A DNA stretch of 64,000 nucleotides, taken from NCBI GenBank assembly GCA_030490835.1, contig CM059971.1, positions 41,526,012-41,590,011 on the forward strand. The letters run 5' to 3'. Shown here piece by piece: positions 10,545 to 22,400 of this stretch (positions are counted from its first letter, which is position 1; the number at the start of each line of letters is the position of its first letter). Source of the DNA: Annona cherimola (taxonomy: Eukaryota > Streptophyta > Magnoliopsida > Magnoliales > Annonaceae). The notes under the pieces were generated by a model. It did no database searches. It was given only the letters and a program-made list of their open reading frames with translations, and had not been told where the DNA came from. A program made the translations under genes and the position numbers.

Positions 10545-13500
10545 CCGGATGAATAATGATTAAATCAATCATTATAAGTCGATATGGGTCAATATGATTA
10601 AAGTGGCCTAATGAGGATTGAAAAGTATTAGTGTGTTATGAATAATTAATTTAATTTCCATGGTGTGATTAATGAAAATTAAGAGGCTAATTATAAAGTT
10701 AAGTTATAAAATGTTAGAAAATCATAACTTGACGCCTGTAAGGCGGATTAGGATGAAAATTGAAAGGAAAGCACATAATTTCGTGCTTAATCTTATGAAA
10801 AGATTAGATTATGAAAAATTTAATGAAATTAGGATGAAAATTGATCCTTATCGTCCAAAATCCAAAGATAACTTCAAATGATCATAACTTTGGATAGAAA
10901 AGTCGGATTGAGACAAAATTTGAAATGAACGGTTAAAATTATGAGATCAAGGATTTTGCAAAATTTGATCAAGATAATTATTGTGGGATTAGGCTTGCAA
11001 GAAAATGGGTGTACATCTTTGACTTTTTGCACCCTTAAAGTAACTTGTATTTATTATAAAGTAAAAGAGATTAATTAAATAATTAAATGCAAAAATGAGG
11101 TGTCGAAAGGAGGTAAATTCCAGGGTATTTTATGAATTTCCTAAAATGAAAAAATCCATGAAAAATCTCCTGTATTAATGTTGGAATTAAGGAGCTAATG
11201 GCTAGCTGAAGGGAGGTAGCATAGAATGGACGATCATGAGCTCCAAAAAGTGGATTTTTTGATTTTTTATTTATAAAATGCACATCTAAGATAGCTAGGG
11301 AATCAAGGTTAATAAATGAGTAATTAAATGGAGTAGAAAATTGTGGCCAAAGATGTCAAATCAAGGCCATATGGACATGATCATCAAATGGACAACAATG
11401 GAGCAAGGAAGAGAGGTGGACGTCAAAAGCAGAATTCTGGATTTTTGTGATTTTTTTAATATTTCTAAATAGACAGCTAAGGAAGCTAATTACTAGAGTA
11501 ATTAAATTTCCATTAAATAAAGTTGCATTTTTGTGGAAAAAATTGCAAAAGGCAGCTGCATATGGACATCTCTATGTGGACAGCTAGGTGGGCTAAAAGA
11601 AACCATGATTTGATAATTTTTACAAAAGATAATTACATAATTTACTTGGAGCTGATTGTGCCATGTCAGCAATGGGATAAACATGTCTTAATTATCCTCT
11701 AATTGATGTGGTAAATGGGGCCCACAAAGCTGAAAAATCTAGCCCTACATAAGAGTGGCGACCACATGTGTATGGGGTATTTGAGAAATTTTTTTTCAAG
11801 GAGCAAAGTGTGAAACCCCCAATTTTAGGAACGTGTATGAAACCCTAGGGTTATAAACCCTGGGTAATATAGTGATATTTATATGAAATATATATCAATG
11901 ATATTTTGTAATATATGGCATTGGAGGATTAAATAGCTAATTATGGAATGTTAATTCGGATGAATAGTAAATGTGAATAGTGAAATTTGAATAGTAAATG
12001 TGGGATTAAGGAATATGTTAAGTTAATCACTTTGGATTAACTTAATCATAAAAGACGAAAAAGGAAGCTTCCCACTAAAGGACAAAAGAGGAGTAGAGAT
12101 TGCTTTTGGATTTTCTCAATCATTTTCGGATTTTAATGGATTTTTTAGGAGAAAACATAGAAAAATTCATATCTTGCAATTCGGAAGTCAGATTAAAGTG
12201 AAATTTTGTATGAATGGCTAAAATATTATGCCGAATATGATGGATGGATTGGATTAAGCCAAATATCATGGAAAATATGTTTCTTGGAGAGCAAGTAAGC
12301 AAGGCTTAACTTTTTCAAAGCAAGTCATTAATTCTACTTTTTACTTTTTGAAAAAGTAGCTTAAAATATAATATTTTAATGAAATAAAAAATGCAAAAAT
12401 TCCCCAAAGTCCACCATGGGAAAACATGAGCTAGCATGGGGATTTGTGCCAAAAATTCAATGGTTAAGATTGAATGATGATCATATGATAAATGGCTAGG
12501 ATTAATCATATCTTTTGATGAAAATCAAGCAATTAATGGATGGATCAGCAATGGAAATTTGTGACCAGCAATTTGCCACCTAGGATAATTGAAAATTTCT
12601 TTGAAATGAGAAGGAAATGACCCAAGCAAAAATATTTGCAATTTGGCCCAATTTCAAGTGGATTTAATTGCAATTTCATGAAATTTGGAGCACTATAAAT
12701 AGGGGGCCATGCCTTGAAAGAATTTACATTCATCCCAAGCTCAAAAATCACTTGGGAAACTTCATTTTCCATCCCCCATACGTTCCAAGCCAAAAGGAGA
12801 GAAGGAGAAAAGGAAAGAGAGAGAAAGTGAGAAGGAGAGGAGGAATTCTTCATTTGAGGTAAGTGAACTCTTTCCAAATTTCTTTTGGATGTTAAGTAGG
12901 GTAAAACCATTCTTAGATAATTCCTAAGCATGAGAAAATAAGTAAAGTTATAATGCCTAATTGGAATTATGCCAAAACATCAAAATTCTGGAGCAAAGAT
13001 ATAGCATTCGGGAAAATCATGTATGAAATGTGAAAATAATGCTCCAATATTGCTAAATGATGATATGGGATGAATATTTATGATAGTTATGATGTTGGAA
13101 TGATGATATATTAATTTCATGATTTTTGGATTTAAGGATTATGCTTAAGAGAAATTATGTTGATTTTCAGTATATGGAGAAAATGATTTAATTAGCCAAG
13201 TTAATGATGATAAATTCAAAATTTATGAATTTTCCCATGATATAATAAACATAATCTATCATGGCTTTTTTATTTTTGAAAAAAATGTTAATTTTTGGAA
13301 CCCATGAACAGTAACCCACGTTGCTGTGAACAGTACCTCGGGTGAACAGTAAAAATGAACAGTACCCATGAATAATGATCGTGAACAGTAATGATGAACA
13401 GTACTATGAACAGTGAACAGCGTGATTTTGGAAAAAATTGAGATATATTTTTATATTTTATGAGGATATATGGATGAAATTTTTAAAGGATTTATCGATA

Positions 13501-15607
13501 AAAATCCATATAAATGGGTAATGATTAAGTATCTTTATAAGATTAACCTCTATGAGAATGAGGTAATAAATGGTTATATAGCAAGCATGGAAAGCAACCT
13601 AAGACATGGATTGGATGGATAAAATATTCATTTTTCTTGTATAGGGAAAAAGGAAGGAGAAGGTTGAGGACAACGACTGAGGAGGTAAGCAAGCCAATTT
13701 TTTAAAATGTGATTTTATTGCTTCATTGTAAGCAAGCAAACCCTTTTGAAAATATGTTTTATTCTCAAGTATTTATGAAATGTGTTTAAGGGTGGTCATT
13801 CCTATAATGTTTTGAAATGATGAATGTTTATGAGTTTTTATGAAAAGTCATGCCGGCATATTGATATCATGTAATGTTCATAGACATGTGCACATGTATG
13901 ATGTATAATGAAGAGACTTTGGTGGAGGTAAAAAGCGGATCAAAGGGTCCCCCTTCACTATTGCCGAGTTGTATGGACTGTGTACCGGCGGCGTCCTCCC
14001 AGAGGTGGAGGCAAAGGAATGTTATGTGTGAATGAATGCATTGCATTTTCATACATGGATTGAAAAGAAAAGCATGGATTTGAAATGATATTTTAAAGGG
14101 ATGGTGTAAAAAAAAATTTACATGAGAATGACAAGTTACATGGTGCAAGAGGTATAAAATGCCGGGGAAATCAAAATTCATGCATGTAGAAGACTATGTA
14201 GGCGTCAAGAGGAAGAGAGGTTCCCCTTGATGAGGCCAAGTCGGAGAAAGTCGGCGTATTTGACCATGCTATGTGAGATGTTCCCTAGGCTAGCGTACCC
14301 GCACACAAAGGTTTATGTCAGGAATGGAAAGGAAGCATTTGCACATCCAATGTTTATGAAATGATTTTTATGAAAAGGTTTCTATGCATTTGATAGTTAA
14401 TCACTTGGTAAGCGTCTTCTATCGAATGGAGAGGAATGCATTTAAAATGAAAAATGCTTGCTTATTGAGTGTCGACTCATGTTTTGTTTTCCCCCCTTAG
14501 ACAGGTGCAGGGAAAATTCAAGTGATGAAAGACATGTATTGCTAAAGAAAAAGAGGAATCTACAAAGGTGAGTAAATTTTTATATGAATAAATGCCCTAA
14601 TAGGATATGGCGAAAAAGACATAGGTTGTATGAAATTATGAAGTTATGAATAATATGAGAAGTTGATGATTTATGATGATATGGATACGTTCATTATGAA
14701 TGATGATAAGTATATAATTATATGATGAAAGAAAAAGAAAGAAAATTTTTTTTGGACGAGATCCAATTAAGTACCCGCCGCATGATCAGGGCAACAATCC
14801 TGATTCACATTTACCAATCGACAAGATCTCGGAGTAAGGACTATGTGGACACCTCGGTTCGGGGCGCCATACAAAGCCCCTAAACCAGCAGCTGTGCACG
14901 TCCCATTTTCTAGCAAGAAAAAGGGGGAGCAAAAGGAGAGAGAAAGAGGAAGAAAAAAAAGGAAGGAAGCAAGGAATTCAAGTTAGAGAAGTTGAGTTCA
15001 AAGTTGATTCAATTCAAGTAAGTTTATCCTTGAGTTTTAAATCATTTAATCTTAGTTTTTCTATTTCAATTTATGAGTCATAAATATGATTCAAAATGAA
15101 CCCTTAAAGGATGATTAATGATGCTCTTGATTAGGGTATTGATGAGGATTAAATGACAAGAATGAAATTAAGGGTTCAAGAGGAAGAAAATGGAGATTTG
15201 GGTTGAAAATAACTTGATAAACCTAGCTGAAACTTTCTTAAATTCACATATGATATTGCTGTTTTAATTCGTTATTATGATTATGTGATAATTCATGATT
15301 TAGTGAATTACATCTGTTGATTTGGACGCAAGTTATGAATTTTAGAAAGAATGAGAATTAGGGTTACACATATGACCCGAATTTCATGTCTCTATGTTAA
15401 AAATGATATATGAATTAGCTCAAATGAATTATGGATGATTTAGAGGGTGAAATACTCTAAACCTAGGGTACTTTGGACATTCAAAATGGTTTGGGAAAGA
15501 TTGTCCTAAATCTGATTTTTAGGGGCATACATGTGGACGTCCAAAGTGGTGCAAGAAGGGTACCCTACATGCATGTAAAGTTACTATTTTTGAAGCAACC
15601 AATATAT
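10545..15607 (+). mobile_element. beta-family LTR, left part (split by two insertions)
   Basis: Sequence 10.6-11.8 and 14.88-15.6 kb matches the reverse complement of 27.2-29.2 kb, placing it in the beta family. It is interrupted by the solo alpha LTR 11809-14871 (duplication CAAAG), and broken again at 15607 by the minus-strand solo beta LTR (duplication TATAT, 15603-15607 and 44298-44302). It resumes at 44303. A CAA|GTAAGT donor-like site is at 15018, after a purine-rich exon-like stretch. The start TGTAACACTCGG expected from the other copy is not found at 10545, so the left edge is uncertain. Confidence 0.7.
11809..14871 (+). mobile_element. solo alpha-family LTR (3.06 kb)
   Basis: Starts TGTGAAACCCCC and ends GGGGCGCCATA, the last bases of the family end CACA with one change. 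It is flanked by CAAAG at 11804-11808 and 14872-14876, an exact 5-bp duplication. A TATA box TATAAATA is at 12694-12701. Intron-like signals follow: donor at 12859, acceptor ending 13643, micro-exon 13644-13684, donor 13685, acceptor ending 14500 after a C-rich tract, donor GTGAGT at 14578. Repeated TGAACAGTA motifs lie at 13306-13421. There is no internal region, primer site or coding sequence, hence a solo LTR. Confidence 0.88.
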
Positions 15608-16033
15608 TGTGGCGCCCCATCCCGAGCGTCACAACCTTACTCCAAGATTATCGATTGGTAAACGTGATCAGGATTGTTTTCCTATCACACAGTAGAATTC
15701 TGGACTCCTTAGGAGTCGAGGCCCTCATAAGCATATTTGATTTCTCATTATAGGGCATTACACATATACTTGGTCGTTTCATATCACATAATTCGTACAT
15801 ATTTATGGTATAACAATTAGTACTTTATGTTGGAAATATAGCTAAATCAATATTTTGATGATTAACAAATCAATTTGAGTATGTCTTGGCTACTAACAAG
15901 TTTGTGAAATGTTTAAGGAATATACATTTGAAGAAAATCAAGTTAGGAAGGCCAAGTCGATCCCCAAGTCGACTCCAAGATCGACTTCAAACATGCAGAA
16001 CGTCCAGAGCTGAAATGGGAAGAAGACCAAGTG

Positions 16034-16821
16034 AAGTCGCAGGTCAAGTCGACTCCACATGCGACTTGGGTAGCCAAGTCGCAGACGAAGTCGACCTCGC
16101 TATCGACTTCAGTCGTGCAATTTCTTCCAGAGTTGAAAATTGGGACACGGAGCTGCCAAGTCGCAGGCCAAGTCGACTTCATGTGCGACTTGGGTGAAGT
16201 TGCGAACGAAGTCGACCCCGAAGTGCGACTTGAAGAATTCAAGGCTCAAGGATGGGAAAGCTAGCTTCTTTCCATGATCAAAGATGCAAGTTCAAAGCTT
16301 GGTTTCAAGTTTAAATGCAAACCAAGATCAAATCAAAGTCAAAGCTTCCAAAGGTTCCAAATCATTCAAAGGACTTCTTCACTCTAGGCTTAAGAGCTTC
16401 AAGCATGATCAAGATCAAAACAAGCCTATCAAAGTTCAAGGATTCAAGATCTAGAACAAATCAAAGGCAAAGACATCAAGCATGCTTCAAACAGTCAAGT
16501 CTTCAAGAACAAACTCCAAAGCAAGAAAGCTCTTCAATGATTCAAGCTAAACTAAGATTGAAGCTAAGAAAGCAGAAGAGAAGACATTAATCCAAAAGGA
16601 AAATGAAGAAAACGGTTTCCAAGTTCCAAGTTCATGAAGCCAACTGTCGAGGTGAAGTCGAACCCGAAGTCGACTCCACCTGCGACTTGGGTCAAGTCGA
16701 GAACCCAAGTCGACCCTGACTGGAACTTGAAGTTGCGACGGAGAAGCGAAGTCGCACCCGAAGTCGACTCCATCTGCGACTTAGGCGAAGTCGCATCCGA
16801 AGTCGACTCCACATGCGACTT
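16034..16821. repeat. GTCGAC dyad repeats in U3
   Basis: Seven copies at 16034-16067, 16076-16109, 16158-16191, 16197-16231, 16655-16688, 16749-16782 and 16788-16821. The usual form has arms AAGTCGCA and TGCGACTT around a central AAGTCGACT, so each can fold as a hairpin whose loop is itself a palindrome. All lie upstream of the TATA box, as Sirevirus LTR palindromes do, so an enhancer role is plausible. The copies repeat in the 3' LTR (+8493). Confidence 0.9.
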
Positions 16822-16906
16822 GGGTCGCAACGGTCGGATTTTATTCGAACGTTGGCGCATTAAATGCGCGCCACCTACTCACTAACGTTCGGATTCCCTC
16901 CAAAAT

Positions 16907-16914
16907 TATAAATA
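16907..16914 (+). promoter_or_regulatory. copia A TATA box
   Basis: TATAAATA about 90 bp downstream of the last dyad repeat; the identical site in the 3' LTR is at 25400-25407. Confidence 0.75.
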
Positions 16915-17596
16915 GCATTCATGGTGAACGAGGGAAGCAGCGGAGAATCATTAAGTGAGCATAACTCCTATCTACAAGAGCATTAAAGAGATCAAGCCAT
17001 TCAAGGAGGAAGAACTTTGCTTCAAAACTGCAAGAGCTTTATTTCAGATTCTTCAAAGCCTACCACAAGTTCTTCTCTGCGCCAAACTGCTTCTACACAT
17101 CTGTAAAGTGTAGATTTCTTTCATTGATTACTTGTTTGTGTTGAACTTGATTTAGCTTAGGTAGCTAAGATCAAGTGTTAGCAAAGTAGTGTGTGATTGG
17201 AGTGTGACTCGTCACCTACTTGTGCTAGTTGTTTGATGCCCCCTAGAGCTAGAATCTAGAAGAGAGCAAGTGGCTCTAGTTGTATATGCCCCCTAGAGCT
17301 TTGAATCTAGAAGAGAGCAAGAGGCTCTAATTGTATTGGAAGAATACAATAGTGGAACCCAAGTCACAAGGAGTGTGAGCTTGGAAGAGTGGAGTAGGGA
17401 GGTTGCCCGAACCACTATAAAATTCTGTGTGTCTATTTTTAGTTCTGCTCTCTATATTGATTGGCTTTCTATTTTGTTTCTTCATTAAGGGGACTAGCTT
17501 AATCCGAGGTAAAGTGTCTGTTTGAGTTATAAATTTTTAAGAACCCAATTCACCCCTCCCCTCTTGGGTTTTGCCATCTATTCGGGACCCAACAAG

Positions 17597-17610
17597 TGGT
17601 ATCAGAGCAG
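17597..17610 (+). promoter_or_regulatory. primer-binding site, initiator tRNA-Met
   Basis: TGGTATCAGAGCAG, two bases after the 5' LTR end. This is the standard plant copia primer site. Confidence 0.95.
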
Positions 17611-17642
17611 GTCTTTGAATTGAACCAAAGAGATCCAACCTT

Positions 17643-19487
17643 ATGGCATCCCAATCCACTTCCGTTCCTGCTTTTGCTGAAGGCCAATCATTCACAAGGC
17701 CACCCTTGTTTGATGGGAACAACTTTGGTTAATGGAAGCTTCGTATGAAGCAACTCATCATGGCTACAGATATGGATTCTTGGATTGCTATCCAAGATGG
17801 TGTGATTTTGCCTACTGATGACAAAGCTTCCAAATGGACCGAAGAGGAAGTAAGAACTGTAAAGAGCAATGCTAAGGCAATGAACTCACTATTTTGTGCT
17901 CTTACAGCTTCTGAGTATGATAGAGTATCATCCTGCCTAACCGCAAAAGAAATATGGGATACTCTAACATCTATTTATGAAGGAACCTCCCAAGTCCAAG
18001 GGACTAGGAGAAACATTTTGATTGGAGAGTTTGAAAATTTCAGAATGCTAGATACTGAAAATATTTCTGAAATGTTTGCGAGATTTTCTAAAATTACTAA
18101 TGCTCTAAAGGGTCTTGGAAAAGCTATTTCTGAATCCGAGCAGGTTATGAAGATATTGAGAGCTCTACCGGATTCATGGACTCCAAAGATAACGGCAATT
18201 GAAGAAGCCAAAGACCTCAACACATTGAAGCTTGAAGATCTTATTAGCTCACTCATGTCACATGAGCTAATTAAGAAAAGGAATGAGGATCAACACAAAG
18301 GCAAAAGAGCAATTGCCTTGAAAGCTACACAAGACACGGATGACACCTCATCCTCTCAAAACGATGACGAGATGGCCCTACTCACAAAACGATTTAGAAA
18401 ATTTGTGAGAAAAGGCGGAAATTTCAGAAACTTCAAAGACAGAAATTCCAAAGAGAAAAAGAAAGAACCAATCAAATGCTATAGATGCGGGGGCGTAGGA
18501 CATATGCAAACCCAATGTCCTACACCGGAAGAAAGGCCAAAGGAAAATCATGAAGGCAGAAGATATCAAAGGTCAAAGGGAAGAGGCATGTACGTCAATG
18601 AGGAGACGTCATCAACATGCAGCTCTTCAACCGATGAGAACGAGGCAGCAAATTGCGCAAGAATATGCTGCGTAGCACAAATCGAACAAGAAGAAGAACT
18701 GCTATGCTTGAACACGACGGAAGTTTTGGAAGATCAATCTACCTCAACAAAATACACAGAAAGTGAAGAGGTAACTTCCAAACCTTATTCTCAATCAAGT
18801 TATTCTTCTTTTCATGATTGCCTCAAATGTGCCGAATTAGATGAACTACAAATTGCATATGATTCATTGTATGGGGAAATCAAAAAGCTAGGAAACAAGT
18901 TGACATTAAAAAGAAAACAATGTAACTTTGTTATCATTGAAAATGGAAAACTAGCTGAAATGTCAACAAAATTGAAAGAAGAAAATGAATTGTTGTTGAA
19001 AGAAGTTGAGAAACTGAAAAAGGAGAACGAATCCTTAAATGAATCATTAGCAAAGTTCTCTAATCCCGGTGAAAATGTGAAGATGTTCTTGAATATGACC
19101 TCACAAACAGATAGAAGAGGTCTTGGATACAATACATTTGAGCAAAAAGAAAGTGGTAAATCAAATGTGCCAATACATGGAAAATATCAAACAAATACTG
19201 CACCTACATTCAAGCCACAAAGGAAAAATGTTGTGTGGACTAAAAGGCCAACACTTGAACCAAAATATACTTGGAGGCCTACTCCTAGATTACCAATGGC
19301 TTGTAACTTTTGCAACAAGATGGGTCATAAAGCCTATAAATGTAACTTCAAGAAATTATATGACCATGGTGCAAGATTAGTTTGGGTTCCAAGGAACACG
19401 AGATTTGGGCTTTCTAAGGTAGAGCAACAAAGATTGAATCATTTTACTAACCCAAATGGACCCATAAAATGGGTACCAAAGAGATAA
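17643..19487 (+). pseudogene. gag: copia A gag, stop at codon 30
   Basis: Capsid/nucleocapsid protein. ATG at 17643 begins MASQSTSVPAFAEG; codon 30 (17730-17732) is TAA where copia B has Tyr (FDGNNFGYW). The frame then stays open from 17745 to the stop at 19485-19487. Seen in order: UBN2-type capsid region, zinc knuckle CYRCGGVGHMQTQC (about residue 278), an acidic Ser-rich linker, a coiled coil of Lys/Glu heptads (about residues 430-475), and a second knuckle CNFCNKMGHKAYKC (about residue 553). A coiled coil in gag is typical of Sireviruses. The pol frame follows at +1. Confidence 0.93.
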
Positions 19488-19494
19488 GAATTAT

Positions 19495-22400
19495 TTGTTT
19501 ATTTTTCAGATTTGTTTAAAGGCAAAGGCAAACAATGTATGGTTCATGGATAGCGGTTGTTCAAGGCACATGACTGGAGAAAGAAACTTGTTTCACAAAC
19601 TTAAGCCTTGCAACGACGGAACTGTTGCCTTTGGAAATAATGAGAAAGGTAAAATCAAAGGTAAAGGAAATATTTATAGTAGTTCAAATGCATGCATGGA
19701 GGATGTTTTGTTTGTTGAAGGACTCAAGCATAACTTAATGAGCATTAGCCAATTATGTGATAAAGGATATAAAGTTGTGTTTGAATCATCTATATGTAAT
19801 GTATTTGATGGAGAACATATCATGTTTAGCGGAAAAAGGCATGAAAATGTATATTTGGTTTCACTTGATGAACTAGATGGTCAATGTCTAATGGCCATTG
19901 ATAATGATCCATGGGTTTGGCATAAAAGGCTTGGACACATAAACATGAGAAACATAAAAATCCTATGGAAAAAGAATTTGGTGAAAGGCTTGCCTAAATT
20001 GAAATATGACAAAGACAAAATATGTAAGGCATGTCAATTATCTAAACAACCAAAGATGTCTTTTTCTACCAAAAAGGAGATTTCCACCACAAGGCCACTT
20101 GAATTGCTACACATGGATCTATATGGGCCATCCGACATTTTAACCATTGGTGGAAAGAAATATGTGTTTGTCATAGTTGATGATTTTTCAAGATTTACAT
20201 GGATAATTCTCTTAGCTAGTAAAGACGAAGCCTTCTCTATGTTTGAAACTTTTGTAAACTTGGTGGAAAATGAAAAACAAAGTACCATTATATTTATAAG
20301 GAGTGACCATGGTGGTGAATTTGAGAACAAACGGTTCATAGAACTATGTAATGAAAAAGGAATTCATCACACATTTTCTGCACCAAGTGTTGGCCCCGAG
20401 TTTAATGGCAAAACCCAAGAGGGGAGGGGTGAATTGGGTTCTTGAAAAATTCTTAGGTAAGTTAAAACTTAACCCCTTGTAATTTCAATCTCCTTGATGA
20501 AACGTGATATGAGATAAAATGAGAGGGTGTAAATGGAATATAAAAATGTAAACAATCAAACCAAACAAGAGACAACGATATATAGTGGTTCGGGCAACCT
20601 TCCCTACTCCACTCTTCCAAGCACACACCCGTTGTGTCTTGGGTTCCACTATTGTATCTTCAATACAATCTAGAGCACCCACTCTCTTCTAGATTCTAGC
20701 TCTAGGGGGCATATACAATAATCACTTGTTGGTGAGACCAACTCCAACCAACCAAGTCCAAACGATTGGTGAGACAAACTCCAACCAATCAAGCAAAACC
20801 CGTTAGTGAGACAAACTCAAACCAACCCCCTGTTTTGCTTCTTCTTGAATTCGGTCTCCAACACCGATTCAAGGCAACAACACAAAATAAAATAAACAAA
20901 AGAGAAATTACACTTTACAATGTGTATTCGATTAAGCACCGGAAGCTCCTTGTCATGTAGATGATAAACTTGGAAGCGCACTTGAAAGTTGTAGCACTTG
21001 GAAGCTTCAATAGTTATTCAAATATCTTCAACACACATGAATATAAGAAGATGAAAGCTCAACTTGTGTTTTCCTCTTTCTTTTCTCCTTCTCTCTTCTC
21101 TCCACGTTCATTCTTCAATGGTATATATAGAGGAAAAAAGGTTCTAGCCGTTGAAGTGGAGGTTCACGCGCATTTAGAGCTCCAACGTTCGGATTTTCGA
21201 CCGTTACGAGTTGAAGTCGCAAGTGGAGTCGACTTCGGATGAGTGGAGTCGACTTCGGATGGGTGAAGTCGACTTGGGATGAGACTTCACTTTGCTGTCT
21301 GTCCGAAGTCGCAGGCGAAGTCGACTTGGGTCTGAGACTTCACCTTGCTGTCTGTCCGAAGTCGCAGGCGAAGTCGACTTGGGTCTGAGACTTCACCCAA
21401 GTCGCAAGTGAAGTCGACTTGGGCTGAGACTTCACTTTGCTGAACTTGCAATTCATGAACTAGAACTCTTGAAACTTAAATTATTTCACATTCTCATTTT
21501 CATACACATAATTAGAGACAAAATATCTGAGAACACTTAGACAAATGTGTTAGATCCTTTTTAATGATATTTCAATTATTTGTTAATCATCAAAATCAAA
21601 TTAACCATTCTATTCGATAAGCACATGATCAATAATCTCAACACCAAGAACTCCACAACAAAATGGAGTAGTGGAGAGGAAAAATAGAACTATACAAGAG
21701 ATGGCTAGAACTATGCTAAATGAGAGCAAATTATCTAAGAAGTTTTGGGGTGAAGCTGTAAGTACAACTTGTCATGTATTGAATCGAGTTACCATTAGAG
21801 CAATCTTGAAAAAGACCCCATATGAGCTATGGAAAGGAAAGAAACCAAACATATCTTATTTTCATACTTTTGGATGCACATGTTATGTTTTGAACAATGG
21901 AAAAACCAACTTGGGAAAACTTGATGCTAAAAGTGATGAAGCTATATTCCTTGGTTATTCATCAAATAGCAAAGCATATAGAGTTTTCAATTAACGAAAC
22001 CAAGTTGTAGAAGAATCCATACATGTTGTTTTTGATGAGACTAACCCTTGTTTCAAAAGAAAGGATGATTTAAGTGATGCAGATGACATAGCAAGCAATC
22101 TTGAAAAATTGCATATGGAAAAGAAAGAAGAATCTATGGAGGAAAGGGTAAGTGAAGGTAACAATTCCTATAAACCTCCAACTGATTTAAAATTCAATCA
22201 TGCACATCCAATTGAACAAGTTATAGGAAATGTGTATGAAGGTGTAAAGACTAGAAGGTCAAAGCAAAATGTTTGTGGACAATATGCTTTTGTTTCTAAA
22301 ATTGAACCTTCTAATATTGATCAAGCTCTTGATGATGAAAATTAGATTATAGCAATGCAAGAAGAGCTAAATCAATTTGAAAGAAATCAAGTTTGGCATC

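Larger units (their letters stand above)
15828..17594 (+). repeat. 5' LTR of copia A
   Basis: Begins TGTTGGAAATATAGC and ends CGGGACCCAACA. U3 holds seven 34-35-bp dyad repeats centred on GTCGAC, then a TATA box at 16907-16914. Short open frames over the dyad repeats are not genes. Confidence 0.97.

Noticed and set aside
15886..16885. Several 60-100-codon frames over the copia LTR U3, repeated at 24379-25378
   Set aside because: They overlap on both strands across GTCGAC dyad repeats upstream of a TATA box; identical frames in both LTRs reflect LTR identity, not genes.
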